A stretch of DNA of 64,000 nucleotides from Hirudinaria manillensis. Lineage: Eukaryota > Annelida > Clitellata > Hirudinida > Hirudinidae. Position numbers and translations under genes: made by a program. Within the stretch, counting starts at the first letter, position 1. Each line of letters starts with the position of its first letter. The notes below the pieces were generated by a model that saw only the letters and a program-made list of their open reading frames with translations, made no database searches and was not told where the DNA came from. This document shows, one piece after another, positions 35,996 through 50,900 of this stretch. The stretch lies in assembly GCA_034509925.1 (NCBI GenBank), contig CM067533.1, forward strand, positions 3,968,035-4,032,034, read 5' to 3'.

Positions 35996-38900
35996 TTACA
36001 AATTTAGAGGAACACAAGTGTCTTCGCTGTCCGTGGCAATTAGAGGCTCTTTTTGGACTATCAAATAAGAGTGGGTCGTCTCAAAATCAAGACTCATCCA
36101 ACTGGAAAGTTTGACTTTTTTATAGGGCAATCTCTTGTTTTTGTGGCTTGTGGCAATGATGAGACCTGATCTTCCATAATTCTCGATTTCAATCACATGT
36201 TCGGTACTGGCCACCACATTATCCTCTACCTCGGTGCTCCTCATAACATTTAGGACGAGTCCATATTCATAATCAAACATGTTTTCACGGGTCACATTTG
36301 TTAATATTATGTCACCATTTTTTAAAATGACCCATAACACCCCATTGTGACATGAAATGTGTCTAATTCCCAAAACATGCAACGTCTCATCTTCTCTTTT
36401 CACAAGTTTTGTTTGTGCACTCCTTTTTATTGATCTCTTTTGTCTTGAGCTGAGGTATTTTGGGATGAGTGATTTCTCATTTCCACTCGAGGAATGGTCT
36501 GCCTTTTTGATATCATCATTAGGTGAGATTTTTAATGTTTCAACAGGATCAAACGATGAAATGACGGAGCCTGGAAGAGCTCTTACAGAGCTTAGTGTGC
36601 AGATAATGTCTAAAGTCTCTAAATCAATTTCAACAATAAGCCCAGTTGGACCACAGGCACACCAAACTTGATCACCATGGAAACATATATCTGTAATTAT
36701 ATCTCTTTTAGAGAATGGCATTTTTATGATCCACTGAACCTGAAGTTCAGAGATGGAATGCTTGATGATGGAAATATCTGTTCCAACTGCCGTCCAAATT
36801 GATGAGGAAATAGATTTGAGGAGACTGATTGGATATTTGGTATCCAATGTCATGGTGGAAATGAGCTGGAGGCATGAATTTTCATAGGCATATAGATGAA
36901 GTTCTCCATTGTGCAATCCAACAACCAAATAGTTGAGACTTGCTTCCTTAAATCAAGAATTTCATTTGTTATGGAAAAAATTAAGAACTTCACATAACAT
37001 ACAAGCTGTCTTACAGCACAAATAGTAAAAATTATTTTTAATATTTGGAAAAGTTGATGACATCTCAATGAGAAAACTTACTGAGAAACTTGACATAGAC
37101 AATGGGATTGAAGTTGTTGATAAGATTTGCAGTTTCCTCATTCCAACTTTTTCTATGTTGCATTCAATAACTTCCAATCTAGAGTCCTAGCAAGTGAATT
37201 TACAATGGTGTAATTGAGGGTATATCATTTAGGGCACACTTTGCATAATCGGTAACAGATATAATTGATTTTCATGAGGGTTTCTCAATGTTGAGGACAA
37301 TTTTCAGATTTGGTATTACAAAAGAATCTCTCTACTTGAAATGATTCATATTATTACTTAAAGAATTCTATTAGAAAGACATGCTGACATTGATTATCAA
37401 ATATCAAGAATAAATTTGGTCATTTACTAATGATAAATTTTCTCAATTACCAAATTATTTTCTTCAATAGTCATCAAGTTTAGTTTACTCAAGATATTTA
37501 ACTTATAATAATTAATATTAATATATTTTGAGTATTATGTTTAACTTCTTCCAAGCCATCAATGTTCACTTCATAATGTTGGACAGCATGATCAGAATCT
37601 GTTTTTTGTGACTAGAGATGGGTTACTTGCAGTCAAGTACTGATTTTATGTACTTGCACTTAACATGACAAATTTATATGCATTTTTTATAATAATTGGG
37701 AAACAAGCACGAGCTGTAAAGTTTGGGTGATATTACTTTAAATCCGACCAGTCAAAGACGAGCGGGATTTTAGGAATGGTAGGATTCTGGATTTATATTA
37801 GCTGAAATCTGGTACAGTCCTAATTTGTAGCTCTTATCAATGACAATATAGTTTGCACAACCAATTTTGAAAACAATTTTGAAAATTGCTGTCATCTTTA
37901 AATTTCAAATTTAATACATTTATATCTGGCCTTTCTTGTAACTACTCTAATTCTTTTTTGTATGCATTAAAAGTGGATCTAAAATCCAGTTTGTTTAATA
38001 TTTCTTTGCTGTCATTGCTGAATGTGTCAAATCTTTTCTTGCAAATGGAAACAATATTACAACAATGTATTCCAAATGCAATCACTATGCAAAATGGAAG
38101 ACAAAGAAAAATTCAAGCCTTAAAAGTGAACAAATTCAAATGTATATCTAGGGTTAGGGTTAAATAATATATTAAATATTAATAAAAACTGCTGGCTTTA
38201 AAAAACAAGTTATGACAAATAGCTTATAATATCCAATTAATTCCCACTTTTGGGACCATCTCTTGGTATTAGACCAACAAACATTACAATACCAATTATC
38301 ACTGACTGAAAGTTATTGAAGGTGACATTTAAAGGAGAGTGATGCATATTAATGTAGATCTCTTCAAGTTAAATAAGAGACTTTGATCAATTTTATAGAA
38401 AACAATTTGAAGTTATATAATTAAATGAGGAATGTGCTGATTTGACACTGGTATGATGTAATTTTTTCTGAGAGCATGCGCAGTTCTGCTCTATTATAGT
38501 GATATTGGCGCATAAAGCAAAAATTTGACCATAAATATTAAAAAAATGTTGAGAAAATCATATGTGATGGTTATTAAGCTGTAAAGATACTCATAAATAA
38601 GAATAAGTGCATTACACATCATGTATCATCTTGTTCTCAATTAACTTACCTCAGTGCCTATTGTCAAAACATTGGGTGTGATCACAGACATACATGTGAC
38701 AGAATTCCCAGGGAAACAAAGGTTGACAATCTTAAATTTGTGATCAATTTCGTTATATAAGTGATAACATCGTCCACTGCCTCGACCGGACCACATATGT
38801 ACAAAATTCTTGTTCTTCAAATAAAAAATGATTAGGTCCTGTCAGTGATCAGATATTTAACAGCAATAATTTTCTTTATTGGGAAGCATTAACAGAATTA

Positions 38901-41900
38901 ACCATGCCTCTTAGTAATCAGTATGCAAATTTAATGGATGGATGAATACATCTCCATGTGGCATTAAATGTGGCAACAAATTTTGTCATTTTCACAACTT
39001 AGCCTGTATTGCCAAGAAACGAATAGGTTTTACAAATAGTGGACCACTTAAGACAGATGTTGGCAAATGGCCTAGCATCATTATTGACCTGGCATAATTT
39101 TATATTATTTATTTTCAATGGAGTTAATAGAAATGTAATATTCTAGTCAAAAAATGACTATGAATATAATGTATTCGCTGGAATATTTGTTTAAAGAATG
39201 TGCAGAGATATCCCCAATTGATTAGTAGCAGTAGACCATTCTAACATGCTTTACCAAAAATGCTGAAATTGCAACCTCCAGACTAATCTATTTATTTGGG
39301 AAAATTATATTATTGAAGAATGGCCACTTGCAGGTGATATAACTTAATAAAAATATATGGCTAACAAAATAAATAAATTGGTGATTTTATAAAATACCCT
39401 CTCTGAACAAGGCCACTCAGCAATGCCGTAACCATTTATATAGCCTTCATGTCTGTGACCTGCAAGCTGAGTTTACAATCTATCGTGATTGTTAACAGCT
39501 TTTGCCGCCTGTCAGGTCCTATTTTAAGTCTACCCAAATTATGTAAATTATGTCCTAATCCATCTCTCCTAACTCTAGAAAACCATGAAAAAATAATGCA
39601 ACTTCAGATTGACCTGACATTTGCCTTCAAGTTCTCCGGGTATCTTACCATTACTGTGATACATCTTGAGCTCCACGCTTAAATCATTTGGCCAATCTAT
39701 ATTCCAGCATCAAAATCCAAGATCCAGTGCACGTCATAAAGATAGGACAGGTACTAGAATCACAAGATTTCTATATCTATCTTTAAAATTACCGGTAAAC
39801 TTCGGTCAAAATGCTGATTTTAGTGATCATAAGAGAGTAATTAATTAGTATTCAATAAAAGTTAAGACTAAAATTTGAATATTGATGAGAATCCACCAAG
39901 AAACACTTTTGATGCTGTTTCTTGGAGTTTCCGCAACGGAGCGTGGGGTCTCTTCCGTTGAGGAAAAAATTTTTATTACAGGTTTCACAAAAGTTCATTA
40001 ACATAATAAGACTCCTTATATATTACTTGATGTCCGTAACATGTTTGTAGAATAAAATATCGCTAGGTAACGTTATTATTGATGGGTTTAGGAAAGCAAC
40101 TTAATGATACTGAAAGAGGAGAAATTCTTGCCTTTAAAGACTTGAATTTGTCAATTTCTGAAATTTATAGGAGGATGAATTGCTCTAGAAATGTTATTAG
40201 TCGTTTTTTAAGTGATCCTCAAAGTTATGGAATGATTTGTTCCCCTGGAAGACCAAAAAAACTGGATGAACATCAGAGAAGAGTCATCCTTCTTGAAGCT
40301 TTCAAGGGGCTCAGTTCAACAAAGGACCTAAAAAATAGCTTAAACCTAAATGTCAGTAGATCAACAATATTGAGATGTCTCTGTGGAAGTGGTTTTCTAA
40401 AGTGTGTTAATCATCAGCACAAGCCGCTTCTGATGGAGGCCCACAAGAAGTTCTAACTGAACTGGGCAAAGGAGATGCTGGATTTGGACACCAACTAGAA
40501 GTCCGTTATTTTTTTAGATGAAAAAAAATTTAACTTGGATGGTCCAGATGGATTCAAATTTCATAGGCATGATGTCAGAAAATGCAAAAACTCATTTTTT
40601 AAAAGAAATTTTGGAGGTGGCTCAGTGATGGTCTGGGCTGCCATTTCCTCTTGAGGTTCTTCAGAACTTGTGTTCTTAGAGGGGAAGCAAAACTCTGCCA
40701 AATATGTTCAAAATCTGGACCATCATTTGTTCACATTATGTGACAAATTTGGAAATGAAAGGGTCATCTCCCAGCATGACAATGCCCCTCTACACATGGC
40801 AAAATCAACCAAACTTTTTTCCAGAAAAGGAATTTGGAGGTTCTCAAGTGGCCATCTTGCTCCCCAGACTTGAACCCCATCGAAAACATGTGGGGATTGC
40901 TTGCCAGGAATATATAGTGTAATGGCAAACAATATTCCAGCGTTCAAGAGCTTAAAGACTCTTTGGAAAAGGCCTGGAAAGAGCTGGACAAAGACAGCCT
41001 AAAACCTTTCCTGGATTCATTGAAAAACAGAATTAAAGAAGTAATTATGAAGAAAAGAGACAAATCTCATTATTGACTTTCATATAAATCATAATTTAAA
41101 TGTTTAGATCCAATAAATTTGAAAATTTATGCTCCAGTGTTCTTTGTTGATGTGTGCAATTTTAGGGATTTCCAGTGTTTTGTTAAATTCTCACAAAATA
41201 TTTATTTTTGCACAATAAATTTGATAAATCTGTAAATGTAAGGTATTTTACTACATCATATAAAAAATGGTTTACATAACTCCACCACTTGGAATGATAT
41301 CATCAAAATATGCACCTGTCCTATCTTTATGACACGCACTGTATATGTATAATATTTTAACGGGTTCATGATGCGTTTCTCCACCCAAGCGTACACGACG
41401 AAATGGGTTCCTCTGCAGGTCGGGATAGCCATGGGGTGTGCGATCTCTCCGACCCTGTTCGTACTGGCGATGCAGATCCTACTGAAGGCAGTTGGGTCCG
41501 ACATTCCAGAGGCGCACATTGGTAAGGGTGTGTACATGCCGCCAATAAAGGCATTCATGGACGACACCACCCTGATTATGAATAGGAAGCGAATCGTTCA
41601 GGAAACCCTGGACAAGCTGGACGACTTGCTAGGATGGTGTCGTATGGCCTTCAAACCTGCGAAGTCCAGGAGTCTCTCTTTGGTTAGAGGGAAAATTTGC
41701 AGGGACGCGTTCTTCGAGGTGGCGGGACAACGAATCCCCACAGTATCCGAGGAGCCTGTGAAGAGCCTAGGAAGGATGTTTGACGACTCGCTCACCGACA
41801 AGAGCATGAAGAACGCCATAGTCATGCAAACCAGTAAGGGGCTGCAAGCGATCGAGGCGGCGCCGCTCCAGGGTCGTTTCAAAGTGTGGCTTTTGCAGTT

Positions 41901-44900
41901 TGTGCTCCTGCCCAGACTCCTTTGGCCTTTGACCATCTATGAGATTGGTCTATCGGCGGTCGAGGGGTTAGAGAGGAAAATCAATCGGCACACCAGGACA
42001 TGGCTGGGTTTACCTCCAGCATTGTCGTCGGTTGCCCTCTACAGCAGGAGCGCGAGCCTTAGACTGCCACTTAGGTCCATCGTGGAGGAGTACAAACGCT
42101 CCAAAATCCGACCGCAGTAGATGCTCAATAACTCCGCGGACAACAGGATCCGCGAAGTTAATCCACTGCTCAAATCTGGAAAGAAGTTCTGAGCGCAGAA
42201 AGAGATCGACGAGTCAGTAAATGTACTGATGTTCGAAGAAGTGAGGGGTCCTATCCAAACAGACCGTCACGCAGTGGGATGGAACCACTTCCAAAAATGG
42301 TCCCAGTCCAGCTCATCGACTAGAGGTGCGATGATTGGCCAGGAGAGGAGGCGGAAAGAGGAACAAGATCGAGTCACAAAGGCCGTACAGTTAGCACAAC
42401 AGGGTAAGTGGACAACTTGGGAGGATGTGATCCAACGGTCCCTTACCTGGAGCGATTTATGGAAGTTGTCCCCGCTCCGGCTGGCCTTTGCGGTAAGATC
42501 GATTTATGATCAGTTGCCTTCCAAGGACAATTTAAGGAGGTGGGGGTTAATAGAAGACGCCAAATGTGGACCCTGCGACGGAGCCGAGACACTGCATCAT
42601 GTGCTCAGCAACTGCACATACGCCCTTGCCCATGGTCGGTATACGTGGCAACACAATCAGGTCCTTCGAGAAGTGTGTGAGGCCACCAAAGCAGCAGTAA
42701 CCAGAGCGAACTCGCGCGCAATCTCCAAGCAGCGGAAGATTTACTTCCTGCGCGAGGGCCACGCACACCTCTGTAGAAAGCGATGTAAAACGCCAAGAAA
42801 GGACATCCTTGCAGAGGCAAACGATTGGACAATCGCAGCCGACTTAGAAGGAATGAAGCACTATCCCCAGGTGCTGATTGAGAGTGGCAAGAGGCCCGAT
42901 ATGGTGTTGATGTCACCGTCGTCAGATGCCATCATTTTGGTGGAGTTGACGGTCCCGTGGGAGGACAGAATGCAATATAGCAATGCGCTGAAAGCGGAAA
43001 AGTATGCAGATCTGGCGGTGGACCTGGAAGCGAAAGGGTTCAGAGTTGACCTCTTCTCAATAGAAGTTGGCGCAAGGGGCGTAGTCGGCAAGTCGACTTA
43101 CGCATTCCTCACGAAAATAGGCCTATCTAGCCGAGAAAGAACGAAGACGATGACAAAGATGTCTGAAGCGGCGGAGGCAGCTTCGTTCTGGATCTGGCAA
43201 ATGAGAGGCAAGGAAACATCTTCGGATGCCACAGCGAAAGGACCGGAGAAAGCCGCCGATCTCCGGTCAGAATAAATCCACCGAAGCAATTCATCGCCCG
43301 AGAGGCGCGGAGCCGGTGACGGAAATCACTGTTACCACGCGCCGCTGCAAAGAAAATTTAAAACCCAAGTCGATACTGTTGGGCGGCAGTGATGACGGAA
43401 AGAAGGCCACTGAGAGTCGTAGGGGCTAGGTGGCGTCGCTTCAGCGACTGAGTGCAGCGACGAAAGAAGCCAACGAGAGCTTTCAGTAGTCGCTCCAGTC
43501 TGGCACGTGATGGCATAAAGATGCCAATGAGAGCCTTTTAAAGCCTAAGCTTTTGAGTCCGCACATGGAAACCGACAGGCTTATCACCGGATGCGGCCCA
43601 CCCCCGGAGAACGTCAGGGGTTTCAAAGGGCCGAAACGTTCGAAGATGGGGGACCTTCTCCGAGGATCCCTGTCGGAAAGCTCCGAGGAGGAGTTTCCAG
43701 CATCAGCATCTATGGGTCTCACATTTATTTTGACCAAGTACAAGTAACATGGATAATCTTTTCTGCAAATTTGTAATACTGTTCTTTATCGATAAAGGCT
43801 ACAACATTCACCAATTTCTTTCCATTAACAAAACTCTTGAACTTCTTGCCCTATACAGCAATAGTTGCCAAGCAAGAGTTTTTCTAATCAGATCTTTTTT
43901 AATGGCTAAATGTCATATTATAGCAGATCAATTACATTGCTTAACTCTGTTGCTTAAAGAAGGGTTTCTCTGCATACAGGGTTGGATCCTTTGCAACTTT
44001 TATATCCATTGTCAAATGAAATAATTTACAACTTATGAAGCCTGGAGAAGGTAGATTCATATTAATACAGAGTTCTTTAAGGGAAAGACCAACATTTATG
44101 TATACGGAATATTTGAGAAAGAAAGCTCAAGAATCAATCCTTAAAAAATTGATTAACTCCTAAAAACTTACATTTTGGTCATTGCTTACAACTGAAATTG
44201 AACCCATGATACCACTTTCATGCAGGTGAACAACATTTTCAAGCATAACAAAGCCCAAATCCATCAAACTCCTTTCAATTTCCTGAGTATCTGGCCTATC
44301 ATCAGGTTCTTGTGCCCAACATTTTGTTATGAGACTACGTATCTTTGGCTGCAGACTTGATTCTAATGCAGTCTGAAATTGCAAAAGTAAAGTTTTAGTA
44401 GGATATTGGTATTTTAAAAGAAATTTGTAGTAATTTAAAGCAATTGTAGCAGTTTGAAAAGATTATTCAATGCATGGGATTTTGTCAATTTTCTGCTATA
44501 AATAGCGAACCACTTAAGACAAATGTTGGCAAATGGCCAAGCATAATTATTTATACCTGGCATAATTTTATATTATTTAATTTCAATGGAGTAACTGTAG
44601 ATTATGTCAATAACCATGTAGAACTCTCCCTAGTCATTACTTACATAAAATCTCAGCTTTATTGTTTTATTTGCTACTAACAAATTGTTCTGCCTACAAT
44701 TTTTGGCAAAAAATATTAATATTGCAGTAATGTGTAGTGAAGAAATGCTGGGGTACTGTATAAGAACCAATGGAACTCAAGCAATGTTCAAATATTAATG
44801 TGACATTTCATAGAATATTCATTAATTACCATCATCAATAAATATTCAACACCTGGATAGAAACCAAGCATTAATGTTAGGTTTAAATTAAGTCAAGCAA

Positions 44901-47900
44901 AAAATATCAATATTCCAAAATACAGATATTGACAAATATTAACACCTCTTACATAATGCCTCAGAAAATGTATGCACTCATAGAAATGGATTCTACCCAT
45001 ACTGTAAACAAAATTAGTTTGTGTATAATGGAAAAATTATGGCATACATCAAAATGGTTCATTTGAAAATAAAGATTAACTTGTGAAAAAAGGCCTTAAA
45101 ATCTAAACCCCCAAAAATGTCTTGGTGCACCCTCAATAGCAAGTTGCCATGCTATGCACACCTCATACTTATTCCACATAGACACTGCTAATTAAGGAAT
45201 AAAAAATATTTAATTTAATCTCCAATGCTAACAGATGGTCGATTTCCTTCTTGAATTTTTCTATTGATGGTCAATGATGAATCTTCCAAGAAATTTTTAT
45301 CACCAGTAAATAATTCATATGTTACCATAGCAAAAGAAAAAATGTCTACCTGCAATTATATAAATTATTGGATGTTGTTGTAATTAACATGGAAAATTTG
45401 GCTGTAATCCCAAAAATCAAGTTATTAATTTTTAACAAAATTATTTTTCATACTTTTTCATTGTATGATTTGTTGAGCCAGATTTCTGGAGCTTGATAGC
45501 CAGAAGTCCCTTCAATACCTTTTATGCCAGATGCAAATAACCTCTTTGTAAGACCGTAATCTGACAATTTTATTGCAATTACATCATCCTTTGATAGACT
45601 CCATACGAGAATATTTTCAGGCTTCATGTCTTTATAAACTAATTTTTGACTATGAAAATACTTCAGTGCTGAAATGATCTAGAAAGAAAAAGATTGTTAT
45701 AGTAATAAAATCAATGACAAATCCAAGTTTACCTGAAAACAAATCTTGTATTTAATAAAAAATTCAATGTCTCTGTAATCAGCATCCAAAACTGATCTGA
45801 GTGATCCAATAGGGCAGAGTTCCATTACATAAGTAAGAGCTTGAGCATTAAACCCAAGTAGTGACATAACACATGGATGCTTCAGTTTTGCAAGTATAAC
45901 AGTTTCATGTCTGTAATTGTTGAAAGCACACAAAATCTGAAAAGCATGAAAACCACTAGAGTTTTAGATCCTCTTCCAAGAGTCATATTACAATAAATAC
46001 CTTGAGTTTCCAAAATTCTTCTGAGACTTCTTCTAGAAAACACTTAGGAGATTTCATGTGACAATTTCTCATGATATCATTTTGTTTCACTGCCACAAAT
46101 GTACCTCTCATGTCACCTTTAAAGACAATGCCCTCTCCTCCTCGACCAAGGATATCTTCCTTATCATTATATGAAACCTCATTGGCTGCCAGCTTATATT
46201 TTGAAGGAAGATCACACAAAAGAAGATCAGGAACTAAATAATTTAGAGGTATCTTTCTACTTGGTTCATTGGGGCATGAAATAGACAAATTGGAGGTATT
46301 TTGGGCAGCCAAAATAACTTTAACACAATTAAATATGTCGATCAGGCACAAGTTACCACCTTCTTCTTGGCAATGAGGACATGATGCAAAAACGTTCATG
46401 AAGTTATCATCAAGCATCCCTAGCAATTATTTAGCACGAAGTGTGAGTTAAATGTATATTTTTATGCCAATTTATGTATCAAATTAGATAAGCAAATATT
46501 TCTCCATACATTAAAAAACTATCTATGATCTTATGATATTACCATTTTAGTAACTGAATCCTAGCAAGCTTTAACAAGTTACTTTTCAAAAGACTAGTGA
46601 ATAAACAATAATGGGTAAATGAAAAGAAAAAAGTATTGAATTAACCAACATTTGGTACAGATGGCACAATTCTATCTACAATGTGGATTCTACATTATTA
46701 ATAAAACAAACGTTTGTACAATCTCTGGTGGTTTAATTGTTGACAAACTGTTCCCAGTGCTTGGTCAAACTTTTACATCCAAAATAAATAAGAAGACTTT
46801 TGAAATTTAATGAATATTACAGAATTTTTTAAAGCTTTTAAAGCTTTGCTCTATAAAAGTGCACGAAATCTAATTGAACTAGCTTCATCATTAGTATTAA
46901 AATTATGATACAACATTTCTTAAATTGAATAGTCACATTCCTATATTCCGTCACTTTATGTAGATTTTTAGAGAATTTCAAATAAAAAACGACTATTGAA
47001 TTTTACCATAAAGCAACTACAATGAGTTACCTTTTGAGTAACTTTGCCATTAATACCCCGTAGATGATAGCATGTCACTGATCATTTACCAATTATAAAT
47101 TATGTGACTGTTATAAGACCAAGGTAAAGTTTTTAATTGTTTTTGTTATTTTCAAACATATGTATATATATTGATGATTGGGACATAGCTGTCATCTCTT
47201 TGTGTTCAATCTCAGGCTGATTTGATGTGTCCACATAGGGATTTTTTGAACACTGTTTTGTATGTAGAGAGAATGCATGAATGAAGATCTCTTTTACTAT
47301 GTCAAGGTGATATTGCTATAGGTAATTTTCATGTACTGATTTGAGTTTGAGGTTGTCAGTAATTCAAAGTTGTGAATGTTCCTTTTTGAACAATTTTGTT
47401 CTGTTCATCATAAATAATGATAATTTTACCAGTTAAAAAGTGTGAATTTGTCTTTTCATTTGTTTTATAATTATCACTTTCTCTCTCAAAAGAAATCAGT
47501 GACACATCCCATTTAAAGTTATTGACCAAGGTTAGGGATCTTGCTGTCATCAATGCCCTACACATTATACACAGACATGGAAAAATTTTGATTATAATTA
47601 ATTCTCAAATCATTCACTTTTAATAATGGAAATCTCATCAGGATTCCATCTACATTATTTTGGCCCTGGATCCTGACACTCTCAGTGATCAAGCAGATGT
47701 CCCTGCTCTTCAAAAATGCCATGTCTTTCTTTCTAACAAAGCAACTTTCCAAAAAACAAAAAATCCCCATTAAAACTTATACTTATACTCTTGATACTTA
47801 AGAAAGAACCTGAGAGCTCTGCCTTCTGAAAAAAAACAACAAAGTCATTACTTCAGCATTTCTTATATCTCTTTAGTATTGCTGGTGTCCAGGGTGACTC

Positions 47901-50900
47901 TTCCTCTAGTGTCCCCATTTTGATGAAGTGAATAGGGACCCACCAGATGAATTGCCTCACATTGCTTTGGAAGCTTACTTATGGTCCTTATATCTAGATC
48001 CAATGTGATGCCAATTCCTCTCACTTCCAAAGCACTTGAAACGGTTTTGACTGACATCAATATTCAGGAAGAAGGTGACATCCCATAAGTTGCATATAGT
48101 TGCAATTTTAAGTAACATAATTTTATATTAAAGTTTATATAAAGGTTTGCAAATCATAGTATTTCAGGTCAAAGGTCCATAACAGGTTCAATTTGATAAA
48201 TAAAGAGATTCTCACTCTCACAAGCCCAAAAGCTAAACATCATTTCTTTGAATTACTTACATTGCTTTGTAAAGTAACTCATTCTAAATATAAAAGTCCT
48301 GATCATTCGGCAATGCCATAGATGATATTAAGCAATGGGAACTCAGGTCATCACTTTTCTTGATATTTAGTGAAAATGATTGGCTTAGTAAGGAACAACA
48401 CCCTCGAAGGCCTCACTCTCCTGCTGCACACAGCAGAACATAAAATTAAAAGCGTGTACAGAGAGTACTTTCTTGAGCAATTGCAGGGTAAGAGAAGCCA
48501 AGGGATGGTCTCGAGGAGCTGCGCCAACAGCTCCATCTCAAACCACTTTACGCACCGTGGCGACTACATGAGCTTCGCCGCCTGGCGCTTCATCCACAGC
48601 GCCAGGTTAAATGTCCTTAGCAGAAATGGAACATCGTGGAACACAATGGACAAACGGTGCAGGAAGTGCGGAGGAAAATACGAAACCATCCCGCACATAC
48701 TCAACTACTGCCTCCCCAACCTTGCGGCCGCGACGAAATGACACAACAACATCGTAGACAGAATCGTCAAAGCCATGCCTCAGAAAATGGCCACGAAAAT
48801 GCGCCTCAAACTCACAGTGCCGCTCCTCACCTCACTCAACAGGCCGGACATTGTCGTATTCGACCTGGAGAAGCGCACAGCCGCCATCATCGACGTAACC
48901 TGCCCATACAACAAAGACAGAAACGGCATCCCGGATGCCCGGAAGAAGAAGCTAGAAAAATATGTCAAAGAAGCTTCCGCTCTCAGGGCTAAAGGGTTCG
49001 CCGTCTATCTCGGGGCTACAGTGATTGGATCCCTGGGCACCTTCGACACAGAAAATACGAAATCCTTCCGAGCACTTGGCATCACGGGCCGTAACGCAAA
49101 CTACCTGGCAAAAAGACTTGTGTGCCAAGCAATCACCGACTCAAAGGACATATACTGTGCCCACATCCATCACTCCACGAAGACCAGTGACACGCCCTCC
49201 ACGGCTCCGGAAGGCCCAGCAGCAAGCACGTCCTCTGAAGAACAAGCGCCCGCCTCGACCGAAGAAGACATGCAAGTAGACCATACTGAAGAAGACACAG
49301 TGCCCACCGAGGTAACTCAAGATTAAAAACGAGAAAGCTACTCAATTTCCATTTATTTTCCATTTTCCCTTCCTTTTCTTTTTCTTTTTTTTATTTATCT
49401 CATCTCGCCCATACTTATACCTTCGACCTTAACTTCATTTCACGTCAGTCAATTGTTTACTTCAGTTTATTTCTGATCATTTTTCAATAAACGTTTATAT
49501 ATGACTGTTAGTGCAGTGCCTGGCAAAGGGCATGAGCAGAAGTGAAGACAAGCAGGAACATTCATCTAATAAGTGAATGTCCCCAGAGAATGCCAGATGT
49601 GGATTAGAGAAACATTCATAAAAGGATCACATTTCTGAGAATTCCACCACTCTAATCCAGTTTCAATGACTTACACTTAAAGAAATGACTTTTCCACAAT
49701 GTAATTTTGATAAGTTTCAAGCATAACAAATTAAATGAAAAAAGTCTTACCTGGATAACATTGATCAATCAAATCATTTGCTAAATCAATTGCTGAACAG
49801 AATATATTTTGGGGATCAACTTGATCCTCTGCCTGTTCTGTCTCTATTGCACTAATAAGTAGACCATGAAATGGAAAAGATCTTTGCTTATAAATTGAGG
49901 TAGAGATGACCTCAACTTTCAGATAACAACTTTCAGATTCCAAAATGAAGCCCTTTTGCCAATAAGATATATTTGTAAATGAACTGCAAAACAAAAACCA
50001 ATTTATCATATCAATTTCATGAATCCACCATAAATTGAGAATTTTCAAACCTAAAGGTTTTGAAAGTGCTCCTCAAATGATTCAAATCCAGACCATGTTG
50101 AGAGGCTTGGAACCATCCAATAAGACGAACAAGAAGATTTTTAAAAAAACCTCCGGGAACATTGTTCATTCCATAATATCTAGTAAATCTCATTCTTTTT
50201 GATTTTTGTTGTGTGTCATTCATTGAAAGACATTCAACAGGAATTTGCTGTGATATAAGGAAGCTGAAACAAAAACAAATAAATATTTGTCATAGAATTT
50301 AAAACTGCATCAAATTACCTGTCATCAAACAATTTGTGTATTATTCCAAAAGCTTCCAGCAGTTTCATTTCTTCCTCAACGGTAAAAGGGTCATGAATGC
50401 GAGATATTTTGAAATTGAACATATTTTTCAAATCCTTTTCACTACTGCCTAACAGATTATTGTTTTCCTGCAATAATAACCTACAATAAATTCAACAGTG
50501 GAACTTTTTGATATTTGTTTAAGTTTATAACTTTAAGGTTTTTTTCTTCTAACAAAGTATTCCCTAGCCATTGGACATCTATGAAATACCAATTAGATAG
50601 CATTCCAAAGCATTTGGGAAAATGTACAATAAATCCTGCACTTTCCAGAAATTTTTCAGCTAAAATTAAAAAACAAAACAAATTAAACATTTTAGGCCGC
50701 CATATGCAAAACACAATTTTAAAATGGACCTAGTTCAATATCTTCCTTGGTGTTTAACATATTGCTTTTAATTTCTTTAATCAGCCCTTTAAATTCATTT
50801 TCACTTAATATTGGGCAAACTTCATTAGATATTCTCATGTCCCTGGCTTTACTGATTAATTTTGCCAACTCCAAATAATGTACAGGAAATTTTCTGCATA

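Larger units (their letters stand above)
41360..43710 (+). mobile_element. RLE LINE copy B, 5'-truncated
   Basis: Starts inside the reverse transcriptase, 19 bp beyond the right end of the Tc1 element, and runs through the endonuclease to a 3' UTR ending about 43.7 kb. GC-rich and CG-rich compared with the host intron. The 3' UTR contains the family core (CACCGGATGCGGCCCA ... GGGCCGAAACG ... CGAGGATCCCTGTCGG). No poly(A) tail and no obvious target duplication. Confidence 0.88.

Noticed and set aside
38150-38165. Telomere-like GGGTTAGGGTT
   Set aside because: Only two units, in intron sequence; chance is sufficient.
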